Source of the DNA: a virus
DNA: 64,000 nucleotides
Virus record (IMG/VR): IMGVR_UViG_3300001282_000007
Location: 1 to 64,000 of that record
Reading direction: 5' to 3' (one strand)
In this document: positions 6,725 through 14,148 of the stretch, piece by piece
How positions within the stretch are numbered: the stretch's first letter is position 1
Layout: every line of letters begins with the position of its first letter
Program-made: the position numbers and the translations under genes
The notes under the pieces: generated by a model
The model's input: the letters and a program-made list of their open reading frames with translations, nothing else
Database searches by the model: none
What the model was told of the DNA's origin: nothing

Positions 6725-7060
6725 TTAGGCAGGAATGTCTGCTGTGGCTGGAGCCTTGGCACTAGCAACACGAGTTGCCTTGACCTTGATCTCGCCCTTC
6801 TTGGCCACCTTGGATTTCTCGGCCAGTTTGTTTGCTACTGCAAAGCCAGCATCACCGATGGTGATACCCAAAGTCTGCAGGTGTTGCAGAGCTTCCAACT
6901 TGGTCATTGCCTTGGGCAATTCCATCAAGTTGATGTTGGTGCAGTTGTTCTTGTTAAGAATCTTGATACGTGCTACCAAGTCATTTGCAAAACGGACCTT
7001 GACGGTGCCATCTGCATTGGTTGCGGTGCCTGCTACGGTAAAAGTTTTTTCTGTTGCCAT
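6725..7060 (-). CDS. Conserved phage protein, paralogue of 51639-52022
   Basis: A 111-aa protein. The N-terminal half reads FTVAGTATNADGTVKVRFAND, then NINLMELPKAMTKLEALQHL; the C-terminus is Lys/Ala-rich and basic. The gene at 51639-52022 has the same order (FAGTS..KGAVKVRFAN, NIVPLPSAMDKAGAVCYL, basic tail), so the two are paralogues. It starts at the ATG with AAAGG upstream and has its own promoter and terminator. Function is unknown; a nucleic-acid-binding role would suit the tail. Confidence 0.7.
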   Translation of the reverse strand: MATEKTFTVAGTATNADGTVKVRFANDLVARIKILNKNNCTNINLMELPKAMTKLEALQHLQTLGITIGDAGFAVANKLAEKSKVAKKGEIKVKATRVASAKAPATADIPA

Positions 7061-7111
7061 TATAAAGTTGCCTTTCAAAGTTTAAAAATGCTGTTCTGCA
7101 CAGCTGACCTA

Positions 7112-7140
7112 ATTGTAACAAAAAGAGTGATCAGTGTCAA
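7112..7140 (-). promoter_or_regulatory. sigma70 promoter for 6725-7060
   Basis: TTGACA, 17-bp spacer, TACAAT, about 50 nt upstream of the start codon. Confidence 0.8.
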
Positions 7141-7193
7141 CCTTTTTGTTGCAATAGATTGGGTTGAGTTTACCGAATTGGTAAACTGTTTGT

Positions 7194-7322
7194 TCATTTT
7201 GCCATTTCCTGCGAAGTTTGTTTGATGGTGCTCACACCCTGATCTGCTAAACGAGCCAGACCACTGAAGCCAATTGTGCTGACCACAATGCCCAGTACAA
7301 ATCCAATTATGATTTTGGTCAT
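7194..7322 (-). CDS. Small single-pass membrane protein
   Basis: A 42-aa protein, MTKIIIGFVLGIVVSTIGFS followed by GLARLADQGVSTIKQTSQEMAK. It has one hydrophobic N-terminal segment and a short amphipathic tail. It starts one base after the upstream stop (TAA-C-ATG). Similar mini-proteins occur in T4-like marine phages; function is unknown. Confidence 0.65.
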   Translation of the reverse strand: MTKIIIGFVLGIVVSTIGFSGLARLADQGVSTIKQTSQEMAK

Positions 7323-7323
7323 G

Positions 7324-7611
7324 TTATGCGTACTCCCCAACCTTGGTCAACATGTTGGCAGGCACTTTCCACAAGCCACTGACTGAACGTACTGTGACAT
7401 ACTTGATAGCAATCTTCATGACCACACCGGTCACATTCTTTCCTAGCTTGGTGCTGTCAAAGTTCACGTTGTCGCCAACTGCAAGACTTCGCTTGGTTGA
7501 CTGGCCCAGTTGCGCACGAGCAAATTTCACAGCGTCAATCATTGAACTGAGTTCTGTGTTGGTCCAGGTGCCACTGATGATAGCTGAGTTGATGTCTTGA
7601 ATAGTCTTCAT
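7324..7611 (-). CDS. Conserved phage protein with small beta-barrel C-terminus
   Basis: A 95-aa protein. MKTIQDINSAIISGTWTN is a helical N-terminus. LAVGDNVNFDSTKLGKNVTG...VPANMLTKV resembles KOW/SH3-like segments seen in phage proteins of the L.VGD.V.F type. It starts at the ATG with GGAG upstream. Promoter at 7643-7671. Confidence 0.65.
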   Translation of the reverse strand: MKTIQDINSAIISGTWTNTELSSMIDAVKFARAQLGQSTKRSLAVGDNVNFDSTKLGKNVTGVVMKIAIKYVTVRSVSGLWKVPANMLTKVGEYA

Positions 7612-7642
7612 ATCTTGCTCCGGTTTGTTGCTGTATGTGTGT

Positions 7643-7671
7643 ATTATAGCATTTGGGTGAATATTGGGCAA
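7643..7671 (-). promoter_or_regulatory. Cassette sigma70 promoter for 7324-7611
   Basis: TTGCCC, 17-bp spacer, TGC-TATAAT, followed by the cassette leader ACACACATACAGCAA. Confidence 0.8.
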
Positions 7672-7672
7672 C

Positions 7673-8080
7673 CTATTTTGTCAACTCATATGGTTGGTTC
7701 CAGGCACCCACATTCACGTCAACATACCAGCCTACATCAAAGTAGTCGGATTGGATGTCGCTGCGGTCATGATTTCCAACGTTCATTGCAGCAAAGATTT
7801 CTTTGAAGAAGCTCAGTGCCCGACCGTCAAAGTGTTCCTGGTACCAGTAGGGATTCACATCCAGGGACTTCACAGCAGGGTTGCCGTTGCGGAATCCGCC
7901 GGGCTGTGCTGCCACGGTGCTGTTGTAGTTGCCAATGAAGTCAATGGCACCACTCTTGATATTCAGCACAAAACTAGAATGATTGCGTACTGCAAGCGAA
8001 CCCTTGACCTTGTACTTTTTCAGGATGGCCTTGATAGCCGGTGCTAGTTGTGCTTTGCGTTCTTGATTGAAGTATGCCAT
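7673..8080 (-). CDS. Conserved phage protein (GNHDRSDIQSDYFDVGWYVDVN motif region)
   Basis: A 135-aa protein of a family frequent in large marine and freshwater phages. Conserved blocks are MAYFNQERKAQLAPAIKAIL, GSLAVRNHSSFVLNIKSG, PGGFRNGNPAVKSLDVN and NHDRSDIQSDYFDVGW. AAGGAA precedes the start. Function is unknown. Promoter at 8111-8139. Confidence 0.75.
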   Translation of the reverse strand: MAYFNQERKAQLAPAIKAILKKYKVKGSLAVRNHSSFVLNIKSGAIDFIGNYNSTVAAQPGGFRNGNPAVKSLDVNPYWYQEHFDGRALSFFKEIFAAMNVGNHDRSDIQSDYFDVGWYVDVNVGAWNQPYELTK

Positions 8081-8110
8081 TTTGGGTTCCTTGTTGCTGT
8101 GTATGTGTGT

Positions 8111-8139
8111 ATTATAGCATTTCGGTGAATATTGGTCAA
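8111..8139 (-). promoter_or_regulatory. Cassette sigma70 promoter for 7673-8080
   Basis: TTGACC, 17-bp spacer, TGC-TATAAT, then ACACACATACACAGCAA and an SD. The spacer is identical to that at 8453-8481. Confidence 0.88.
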
Positions 8140-8143
8140 CCGA

Positions 8144-8422
8144 TCACATGCTCCAGTAAGTTTCTGAAGAAGGAGAGCAAAAGTAAGGTGTGTTCACGTC
8201 CTCTTGGAACTCTTGACCACTCATCAAGTTCTTGCGAGTGACCTGGCGTGGCTTGTAGGTCTGAGTGTTTACCACGTCCAGTTCATCAACTGTGTAACCT
8301 GCTTTGCGGCAAACACGAGTTCGGGTAGCACAGGCCGATCCAAACGTCTTGTAGGCACGGGTACGATTTGGGCCATCTGACACAATAAGTCCAGTAGCCT
8401 TGGCAATAATGTAGTAACTCAT
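8144..8422 (-). CDS. Hypothetical early protein
   Basis: A 92-aa protein starting MSYYIIAKATGLIVSDGPNR with a basic middle (RVCRKAGYTVDELDVV). It starts at the ATG with AAGGAA upstream, inside the standard cassette leader. No family is recognised. Confidence 0.65.
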   Translation of the reverse strand: MSYYIIAKATGLIVSDGPNRTRAYKTFGSACATRTRVCRKAGYTVDELDVVNTQTYKPRQVTRKNLMSGQEFQEDVNTPYFCSPSSETYWSM

Positions 8423-8452
8423 TTCGTATTCCTTTTTGCTGTGTATGTGTGT

Positions 8453-8481
8453 ATTATAGCATTTCGGTGAATATTGGTCAA
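8453..8481 (-). promoter_or_regulatory. Cassette sigma70 promoter for 8144-8422
   Basis: TTGACC, 17-bp spacer, TGC-TATAAT and the cassette leader. Confidence 0.88.
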
Positions 8482-8497
8482 CCGAAAAGTTCACAGT

Positions 8498-8761
8498 TTA
8501 TTCGTGCTTTACGCCCAGTGCCTGCACTGTTTTCACACCGTCTGCTGTGAGATAAAGTACACGATTGCGGGTAGCAGTGACAACAAATATTGCTCCTTCA
8601 GTGCCGTCGCCCCATGTGTCAAATCTCACAGCAGGGTCCTTGAGCAAGGTAGTTATGGCCATCTTGCGGGCACGTTCGCCTTCGTTGTAGGTGCCGTTGC
8701 ATCCGCACATGCAGCCTGGTCGGCCTGCGTAGGAACGAATAGTTTGATTGACTGTAAGCAT
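8498..8761 (-). CDS. Conserved phage protein with GCMCGCNG Cys cluster
   Basis: An 87-aa protein with IRSYAGRPGCMCGCNGTYNEG at residues 8-28, a signature of a widespread phage family. The three Cys suggest metal binding. The C-terminal half is beta-rich (AIFVVTATRNRVLYLTADG). AGGAGT precedes the start. Function is unknown. Confidence 0.7.
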   Translation of the reverse strand: MLTVNQTIRSYAGRPGCMCGCNGTYNEGERARKMAITTLLKDPAVRFDTWGDGTEGAIFVVTATRNRVLYLTADGVKTVQALGVKHE

Positions 8762-8790
8762 TGTGACTCCTATTTGCTGTGTATGTGTGT

Positions 8791-8819
8791 ATTATAGCAG
8801 TTCGGGCATTAATGGTCAA
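8791..8819 (-). promoter_or_regulatory. Cassette sigma70 promoter for 8498-8761
   Basis: TTGACC, 17-bp spacer, TGC-TATAAT and the cassette leader ACACACATACACAGCAA. Confidence 0.88.
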
Positions 8820-8824
8820 CCAAA

Positions 8825-9247
8825 TTATTCAATGGCTCGCCGCATGAGCATTTCCTGGCGTGCAAAGGCATCTTGTTCCCAGGGCTGGTCCAGATAGCTT
8901 GTTTTTTTGGTGTAACGGCGTCCCATCCAGAGCTTGGCCTCACGGGGCAGATATTTCAACTGACCCTTGGCCAACTGACGCACATGCACCATTTCATGAG
9001 CCAGAGTTGTGGCCATGTTTATTAGCGAGCTTTTGCTCAGTCTCCGGGGCTGCTTGATTAACACCAAGTAGCAGTCCGCCACGTCTATGTACATGGTTGC
9101 ACCTTCCATGCCGTCTGGAACATCAGGAGTGATTTTTACCAACAAAGCTCGACGGCTACGACCCAGGCCCAATTGGCCAATCATGGAAGGCATAAGGCTG
9201 CTCAAAAACTCACGAGCTTTTGCAGGGCCTTCGAAAGCATGTTCCAT
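8825..9247 (-). CDS. SprT-like zinc metallopeptidase domain protein
   Basis: A 140-aa protein. The active-site helix LAHEMVHVRQLAKG gives HExxH at residues 84-88, as in the SprT/zincin fold, followed by WMGRRY and a C-terminal PWEQDAFARQ helix that supplies the usual third ligand (Glu/His region). SprT-like domains cleave DNA-bound proteins (Spartan family) or act as small proteases. It is preceded by AAAGGA and promoter 9274-9302. Confidence 0.75.
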   Translation of the reverse strand: MEHAFEGPAKAREFLSSLMPSMIGQLGLGRSRRALLVKITPDVPDGMEGATMYIDVADCYLVLIKQPRRLSKSSLINMATTLAHEMVHVRQLAKGQLKYLPREAKLWMGRRYTKKTSYLDQPWEQDAFARQEMLMRRAIE

Positions 9248-9273
9248 TCTGTGTCCTTTGTTGCTGTGTGTGT

Positions 9274-9302
9274 ATTATAGCACTTCGGGCATTATTGGTC
9301 AA
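9274..9302 (-). promoter_or_regulatory. Cassette sigma70 promoter for 8825-9247
   Basis: TTGACC, 17-bp spacer, TGC-TATAAT. The -35 hexamer forms part of the last codons of the upstream gene (VDQ-stop at 9292). Confidence 0.88.
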
Positions 9303-9717
9303 CCAGCTCGACCGAATTCCACAACTGTTCAGTTGGCACATGGTGCTGAGCATATCCTTCCAGCACCATGTTCATGTAACCGGCACTGGGAGGGGAGTCA
9401 GATCGCCCGGGCTGCATACTGTAGCAAACGGCTTGAACAATTCTTGATTCTATACTCACTCTCAAACTATCCCGGCCATAGTAGGTGGGGTAACCTTCCA
9501 GTATGTCCAGGCTGTCGAGATCTCGGTCGGTGATTCTCCATAACACTCCATCCACATAACTGCCAGCACATGGCACTACATCCGCATGAACAGCAAATCT
9601 AAAAGCATGGTCAATCAGTCGAGCATGGCCCAGGGCAAAAGCATCCGGGCATCGAAAGGACATTTCAATATGATTGGTATTCATGCCGTAGGCAAAATAC
9701 AGTTGAGAATTGTTCAT
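9292..9717 (-). CDS. Gamma-glutamylcyclotransferase-like (AIG2/GGCT fold) protein
   Basis: A 141-aa protein with the nucleotide-like loop LYFAYGMN (residues 6-13), VDGVLWRITDRDLDSLDILEGYP and YYGRDSLRV. The Glu in LDILEGYP matches the catalytic Glu of gamma-glutamylcyclotransferases, which release 5-oxoproline from gamma-glutamyl amines. Phages and prokaryotes carry many homologues of unclear substrate. The start overlaps the upstream stop (ATGA). Confidence 0.78.
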   Translation of the reverse strand: MNNSQLYFAYGMNTNHIEMSFRCPDAFALGHARLIDHAFRFAVHADVVPCAGSYVDGVLWRITDRDLDSLDILEGYPTYYGRDSLRVSIESRIVQAVCYSMQPGRSDSPPSAGYMNMVLEGYAQHHVPTEQLWNSVELVDQ

Positions 9718-9941
9718 GCTCGTGATTTCTTTGCTAGGCCAAATTCCTTGGCAAGATAGTAGTCAATCAGTCTGCGTTGGATCATGGTCAGTAAATCGCC
9801 TTCACGGTCATCGGACATGAATCGCACAGGACAATGTCCCCAGGTACGGTCTCGTTGAAATTCTGCAAACCACTGACGGTGTAGTTTGTTGTGAGCGTCA
9901 AACACTGTCCAAGGACGACCGTTGAATATTAGTGTACTCAT
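9714..9941 (-). CDS. Conserved phage protein (RTWGHCPVRF motif)
   Basis: A 75-aa protein, MSTLIFNGRPWTVFDAHNKLH, then RDRTWGHCPVRF and a helical C-terminus. The motif recurs in T4-like environmental phages without assigned function. It is coupled to the GGCT-like gene downstream. Confidence 0.65.
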   Translation of the reverse strand: MSTLIFNGRPWTVFDAHNKLHRQWFAEFQRDRTWGHCPVRFMSDDREGDLLTMIQRRLIDYYLAKEFGLAKKSRA

Positions 9942-10013
9942 AATTATTTCTCTATGTTGATAATTAAATGTTTAAAATAATCAAAATGCTGTGTCAATGG
10001 CCAGGTAATTTGG

Positions 10014-11006
10014 TCAAGTAAATTCAAACAGAGACGGATTGCCCATTTGTATTGTTTTGGATTTTTTCTTAGTAGGTTCAATTATTTCTGGCACCGATAG
10101 TTGTTGGATAAAATCAGCAATTCGATCCTGTGCAAACTGTCGGTATTCTGTGTCGATGTCAAACCCAATATATTCTAAGCCACATTTAACTGCGGCAACG
10201 GCACTAGTTCCGGATCCCATAAACGGATCAACCAACACTCCGCTGCTAATCCCACTAAATTTGATACATTGTTCAATTAATGCCACTGGGTAAGTTGCAG
10301 GGTGACTTCCTCGATGTTTTTCTCTGTTGGCAATAGTATCATATGGAACAAACCAAGAATTACCCCGACATCTACTATCTGCTTTGGGCTTTTGATTTGC
10401 AATTTTGTTGGCAATTTCAATATCAAAATTTTCTTTTTGTCCAGTGGTGGCGTTTTTATTATAGTCTTTGATATCTTTGAACCCTAACTTTTTAGCCAAG
10501 CGGCCTTTGATACGTCCGGTGTTGTCAATATTACAGTCCCACATGTAAGGAACACCCACTGCTAATTTGTCACAAGGCACTGCTCCTGCCTTAGTAAAAT
10601 GAAACAGATGTTCCCATGTTGGATTAGCAAAACGATCACTATTGATGGGCTTGAAATGTCCGGTAGTAACATCGTTGATTGTAATGCTCTTGACCCAGGT
10701 AAAGTTATTTTGCAAAACAAAATGTTCCCGGGCAACCTGTGCTACATCCATACCGACCCAGGGATCAATATTACTGTAACCAACGTTGAGCCAAAAATGT
10801 CCATCGTCTTTGAGACAATGCTTTACTGCCTCAAATACTTTGCCCAACCAATCAAGATATTCCTGGCGCGGCTTATTGTCTTTGTAGGTTCCGTAAGCAA
10901 TACCTAAGTTATAAGGTGGCGACGTAGCAACAATGTCTACACTGTGCGGAGGCAATGCCAACATGCCCTCCACACAATCTTGTAAGTGAATTATATTTGT
11001 TTGCAT
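10014..11006 (-). CDS. Type II DNA methyltransferase, beta class (TSPPY)
   Basis: A 330-aa methyltransferase with motif IV TSPPYNLG at residues 28-35 and, after a central recognition region, motif I VDPFMGSGTSAVAAVKCG followed by EYIGFDID. The IV-before-I order defines the beta class. SPPY favours N4-cytosine, although N6-adenine cannot be excluded. It lies 4 nt after the stop of a PD-(D/E)XK gene, forming a restriction-modification pair. The region is noticeably more AT-rich than its surroundings. The upstream TATAAATA could drive it separately from the endonuclease. Confidence 0.9.
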   Translation of the reverse strand: MQTNIIHLQDCVEGMLALPPHSVDIVATSPPYNLGIAYGTYKDNKPRQEYLDWLGKVFEAVKHCLKDDGHFWLNVGYSNIDPWVGMDVAQVAREHFVLQNNFTWVKSITINDVTTGHFKPINSDRFANPTWEHLFHFTKAGAVPCDKLAVGVPYMWDCNIDNTGRIKGRLAKKLGFKDIKDYNKNATTGQKENFDIEIANKIANQKPKADSRCRGNSWFVPYDTIANREKHRGSHPATYPVALIEQCIKFSGISSGVLVDPFMGSGTSAVAAVKCGLEYIGFDIDTEYRQFAQDRIADFIQQLSVPEIIEPTKKKSKTIQMGNPSLFEFT

Positions 11007-11010
11007 AATT

Positions 11011-11586
11011 TTATTTATAGACAGCTTCCATCAATGCTGACACATATGTTGCATCTTTGCCTGTCTTTGTTTTATTACTTAATTTTCCAATAATTGGAAT
11101 AAGATTGTCCATGTCTTTGACTTTAAATTTTAATGTACTAAAGTTACTAGTTGTTCCCGGGGCAGTCCAATTACTTTCGCATTGAGAAAGATCAGTTATC
11201 ATAGCAAACTGGCTAACAATCTTTCCTTGTTCTGTTAATTCGAAACGCATAAGAAGATGCCACGGTGTCTTGCTATACCCGTTCCCGGTCCAACTATCTC
11301 CGCTACCAAATGTAATCTTACCTTCAAAAGGAATACTACCATATAGATAGTCTTGACCTTTACCTTCTGAGACAACAAATTCTGGAATGATTGCTTTTAC
11401 ATGTCTAGCAAAAATACTATCTAGTATAGGAGCTACCATTTTAGTTTTTTCTTGTGTTTGGCGACCTTCAAAATACTTGTTAAAAGTTTGTTCAACAAGT
11501 TGTTCAAACAACGGAAGTTTAATATCATTCCATTCTTGGACGACATTAGGGATAACCGTTTTAATAGCATCAGCGAGCTTGTTCAT
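11011..11586 (-). CDS. Putative type II restriction endonuclease, PD-(D/E)XK
   Basis: A 191-aa protein immediately upstream of the methyltransferase. QDYLYGSIPFEGK supplies Asp79, Glu88 and Lys90 in PD-(D/E)XK spacing, and GDSWTGNGYSKTPWHLL resembles the W.GN.YSKK..HLL stretch of several type II endonucleases. AT-rich codon use matches the methyltransferase, not the neighbouring genes. Specificity is not evident. Order is endonuclease first, methyltransferase second. Confidence 0.75.
   Translation of the reverse strand: MNKLADAIKTVIPNVVQEWNDIKLPLFEQLVEQTFNKYFEGRQTQEKTKMVAPILDSIFARHVKAIIPEFVVSEGKGQDYLYGSIPFEGKITFGSGDSWTGNGYSKTPWHLLMRFELTEQGKIVSQFAMITDLSQCESNWTAPGTTSNFSTLKFKVKDMDNLIPIIGKLSNKTKTGKDATYVSALMEAVYK
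11012..11019 (-). promoter_or_regulatory. TATAAATA box before the methyltransferase
   Basis: A full T4-late consensus octamer whose last A is 5 nt before the ATG at 11006. It also encodes the Tyr-Lys-stop end of the endonuclease, so chance is possible. Confidence 0.4.
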
Positions 11587-11597
11587 ATTATTATCTT

Positions 11598-11783
11598 TTA
11601 ATCTATGTAAACACTGAAACGAACGGCATCACGTTTCAAACAATACAAACGCATGGTATCACGACGTGGGCCGCGAAAACGAATTCGAAGTTGCTTGCTT
11701 TGTAGTTTGGCAAGAGTTCTAAAAATTGGGCGAAGTATTTCGAGTTGTTCAATAGGAAGATTGCTTTCAACTGCTTTAATCAT
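11598..11783 (-). CDS. Small basic phage protein (RFRGPRRDT motif)
   Basis: A 61-aa protein ending IRFRGPRRDTMRLYCLKRDAVRFSVYID. The Arg-rich RFRGPR segment followed by a beta strand is seen in small phage proteins. GGAG precedes the ATG; promoter at 11815-11843. Function is unknown. Confidence 0.65.
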   Translation of the reverse strand: MIKAVESNLPIEQLEILRPIFRTLAKLQSKQLRIRFRGPRRDTMRLYCLKRDAVRFSVYID

Positions 11784-11814
11784 ATCTTACTCCGGTTTGT
11801 TGCGGTATGTGTGC

Positions 11815-11843
11815 ATTATAGCACTCTGGGCAATAATGGTCAA
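11815..11843 (-). promoter_or_regulatory. Cassette sigma70 promoter for 11598-11783
   Basis: TTGACC, 17-bp spacer, TGC-TATAAT and a variant cassette leader GCACACATACCGCAA. Confidence 0.87.
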
Positions 11844-11846
11844 CCA

Positions 11847-12185
11847 CTAGGTGATTGCTATGCGACCAGGTCCCTGGCGATCACTGTAGTACTTTTGACC
11901 TATACGTCTTATGGTGTCTGCTGCTGTCTGCGGATCAGCGTCAAACATGTCTCGAACATCATCTTCTGTAATGCCGGGGGTGGCAGTGATTATGTAGATT
12001 TCGTAGTGGCGGTGGCTGTTGAAACGAGCCCGCAATGTCCAGTGCATGAGTTTGGGAAAGGCTGGCGGCTGGTCGCCTTTGAGCAAGGCAAAGGTAGTGT
12101 CTGCAGGGTACGGAACTGCCTGCACTGCTTCTAGACCATTGCAGTCCCACATCACAGCAAAGATGCCCTTACGGTCGTCGCTCAT
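11847..12185 (-). CDS. Conserved hypothetical protein (FAVMWDCNGLEAV)
   Basis: A 112-aa protein beginning MSDDRKGIFAVMWDCNGLEAV, with RHYEIYIITATPGITEDDV in the middle and a helical C-terminus. It starts at the ATG with GGAG upstream; an upstream in-frame extension would pass through the promoter. Function is unknown. Confidence 0.65.
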   Translation of the reverse strand: MSDDRKGIFAVMWDCNGLEAVQAVPYPADTTFALLKGDQPPAFPKLMHWTLRARFNSHRHYEIYIITATPGITEDDVRDMFDADPQTAADTIRRIGQKYYSDRQGPGRIAIT

Positions 12186-12215
12186 TGATCTGCTCCGGTG
12201 TTTGTCATATGCTCG

Positions 12216-12244
12216 ATTATAGCATACGGGCAAATAAAGGTCAA
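12216..12244 (-). promoter_or_regulatory. Cassette sigma70 promoter for 11847-12185
   Basis: TTGACC, 17-bp spacer, TGC-TATAAT. The -35 overlaps the stop codon of the upstream gene. Confidence 0.85.
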
Positions 12245-12513
12245 TCAGTTTCTGCGGGTGGTGTTCCGCGACTCTGGTCCAGGTCCTGGAACAGTCGCTT
12301 TTCTTGCTGGGTTAACTCTTTGAAAGTTTTACGGGGGTTGCCACACATCACACACTTTGGCTTGCCACAATCCATGGCATGACGTTTGGCAAACTTGTGT
12401 GGCTCGTCAACTGGTAGACCAAATCCTTTGGCAATTCGGGTCTGCTTTTTTACAGCATTGTCATCTTTGAGCCTTCTGCGGCTGTGGTCAAATTTGTCTT
12501 GTTCTGTGCTCAT
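12241..12513 (-). CDS. Small Cys-containing phage protein (CGKPKCVMCGNPRK)
   Basis: A 90-aa protein. HAMDCGKPKCVMCGNPRKTFKELT (about residues 51-74) gives C-x4-C-x2-C, a small metal-binding signature frequent in environmental phages. The remainder is basic. It starts one base after the upstream stop (TAA-C-ATG). Function is unknown. Confidence 0.7.
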   Translation of the reverse strand: MSTEQDKFDHSRRRLKDDNAVKKQTRIAKGFGLPVDEPHKFAKRHAMDCGKPKCVMCGNPRKTFKELTQQEKRLFQDLDQSRGTPPAETD

Positions 12514-12514
12514 G

Positions 12515-12751
12515 TTATTGCCATTGTAGAGTGAATGCAAACAGATCGCGTTCGGTGTCAAAATAGAAAATATAGTGCCACTGATCATCACCTGAACCCA
12601 CCAGTTCCCATCGCCAGTCGTGTAGTAGTTCAGTTCTGCACCAGTTCAGCATGCGATCCAGTGTGCCCAGCTTTTTGTTGATCTCACAGGAGTACTCAAA
12701 GCTCTTGCGCTCACGACTCTCTGTTACTGGTCCTGTTAGTTCAACTTGCAT
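12515..12751 (-). CDS. KW-motif-like small protein
   Basis: A 78-aa protein, MQVELTGPVTESRERK at the start and ERDLFAFTLQWQ at the end, with a helix LDRMLNWCRTELLHDW. The terminal F-x-L-x-W and the W(C) helix match the small-protein array at 838-2200, so it is probably a dispersed member. Confidence 0.65.
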   Translation of the reverse strand: MQVELTGPVTESRERKSFEYSCEINKKLGTLDRMLNWCRTELLHDWRWELVGSGDDQWHYIFYFDTERDLFAFTLQWQ

Positions 12752-12766
12752 TACAATTAATTATGT

Positions 12767-12994
12767 TCATGTCCACTTGAGCTGGTAAAATGTGGCCAAC
12801 ACAGGATTCACAAAATCAAAATACGCCACTCGTACCACAGGATACAAGTCGTTGGGATCCTGTAATCTCACCCAGGACCATTCAAAATCCTGCCCCGGAA
12901 TCAGCCCATCTTGCACCAGCTGATACTTGAGCCTGATTGCATCATCAGCTGTGGCATTTTTTATAGTGACCCTGTTTAGGGACGGCTCAGCCAT
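12767..12994 (-). CDS. KW-motif-like small protein
   Basis: A 75-aa protein ending VLATFYQLKWT, with ADDAIRLKYQLVQDG as the helix and FEWSWVRLQ as a strand. It belongs to the same small-protein family as 838-2200. It overlaps the end of the upstream gene by 19 nt. Its stop also overlaps an ATGA that opens only an 8-codon frame, possibly a decayed array member. Confidence 0.65.
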   Translation of the reverse strand: MAEPSLNRVTIKNATADDAIRLKYQLVQDGLIPGQDFEWSWVRLQDPNDLYPVVRVAYFDFVNPVLATFYQLKWT

Positions 12995-13218
12995 TCTTTT
13001 CGAATCAGTTTGTCACAGCGGGTCCAGTCACGTTCATAGAAAATACGATTGTCAGTGATGTCAAAGTGATTGCAAAAACTCTGTCCATAACGTATGTTTT
13101 GTAGGGCCTCAAATGTGTGATTGCGTTGCCAGTCTAGATAGCTGTCTAGATCAATCGAGTTGGGTTCTGCACTGGATTCGTGACGTTGTAACAGTTGCTG
13201 AGCCATTTGAGTGAACAT
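12976..13218 (-). CDS. Hypothetical protein
   Basis: An 80-aa protein starting MFTQMAQQLLQRHESSAEPN, rich in aromatic and charged residues, ending DKLIRKEWLSRP. AAAGGAAT precedes the ATG. No family is recognised. Confidence 0.6.
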   Translation of the reverse strand: MFTQMAQQLLQRHESSAEPNSIDLDSYLDWQRNHTFEALQNIRYGQSFCNHFDITDNRIFYERDWTRCDKLIRKEWLSRP

Positions 13219-13257
13219 TGATTCCTTTGAGTTGTTGAACGGTCGGCAGTGTCTGGA

Positions 13258-13965
13258 TCAGTCCCAGAGTGCCTGATAGTACTTGCCAAATAATCTAAAG
13301 CCATTTTGGATGCGCTTTTCTACCACTTGCATACCCTCATAGTCACACTGGTAGGTGTCCTTGGGGCCTTTGCCCATCTGGTAATACTTGTGTTCGCCCT
13401 TGGGCACTTGATTGCCGTCAGCATCTACGGGAATCCATGTTATATCATGATCTCCTGAACGGAAAGCCTCTTCCCAGGAGTCATCTACCTTGCACTCAAA
13501 TGCAAAGATCATTTCGTCCATGACCCAGTCCCACCGAGCAAAGTGATTGCCATCTGTGTCCCAGTCGTTTTCTTTGGCCGGTGCTGCGGTGCTGCGCAGG
13601 TTTTCAGGCACATCCTCATCGTCCACATGTGGACTACCATGCTTGACCGCCTTGAGTTGTTTGAGCATGGGCAAGATGACAGGGCTTAGAGTCGAATCCA
13701 TGCTCCAGGTGTCATAGTGATCAATCTTGATGTAGTTGATAGGCGGATGCACACGATCCAACACCCACATGATACCTTTACTGACAGGTTCTAGTCGATC
13801 ACTCCAGCGTTCCACCCAGTCGGGATGCTCAATATATTTTGTGTCAAGTCCAAGAATGCGTTTGTCCCGACTGCACTTTGACCAGTCAGTCCAAAAAAAC
13901 GCATAGTCCAAGATTGTGTAAGGTGAGATCCAGTGACTACGATATTTCGAAATATACACTTTCAT
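13258..13965 (-). CDS. Conserved phage protein (MKVYISKYRSHWISPYTIL family)
   Basis: A 235-aa protein of a family widespread in T4-like marine and freshwater phages. Conserved stretches are MKVYISKYRSHWISPYTIL, WVERWSDRLEPVSKGI, DTWSMDSTLSPVILPMLKQL, GSPHVDDEDVP and RWDWVMDEMIFAFE. The function has not been assigned. The start overlaps the upstream stop (ATGA). Confidence 0.8.
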   Translation of the reverse strand: MKVYISKYRSHWISPYTILDYAFFWTDWSKCSRDKRILGLDTKYIEHPDWVERWSDRLEPVSKGIMWVLDRVHPPINYIKIDHYDTWSMDSTLSPVILPMLKQLKAVKHGSPHVDDEDVPENLRSTAAPAKENDWDTDGNHFARWDWVMDEMIFAFECKVDDSWEEAFRSGDHDITWIPVDADGNQVPKGEHKYYQMGKGPKDTYQCDYEGMQVVEKRIQNGFRLFGKYYQALWD

Positions 13966-14141
13966 ATGTCGCTCCAAGCAATGTATCCGCCATTGGTCAT
14001 GCTCCAAGGACAGTATTTTTCCCACAGTGCAGCAGCTTCTGCACCGGCCGTGGCTCGCATGGCCTGATCCAGCGCAGGGCGAGCAACGTATCCTGCATGA
14101 CCCCAGTCATGTGTTTTCAACAAAGTTTCAAGTTCAGTCAT
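13962..14141 (-). CDS. Small hypothetical protein
   Basis: A 59-aa protein, MTELETLLKTHDWGHAGYV, ending MTNGGYIAWSDI. AAGGAA precedes the ATG. It is coupled to the MKVYISKYR gene. No family is recognised. Confidence 0.6.
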   Translation of the reverse strand: MTELETLLKTHDWGHAGYVARPALDQAMRATAGAEAAALWEKYCPWSMTNGGYIAWSDI

Positions 14142-14148
14142 AAGTTCC

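Noticed and set aside
9942-10013. Promoter-like TTGACA upstream of 9714-9941
   Set aside because: No acceptable -10 hexamer lies at 16-18 bp; only an AT-rich TAAACA.
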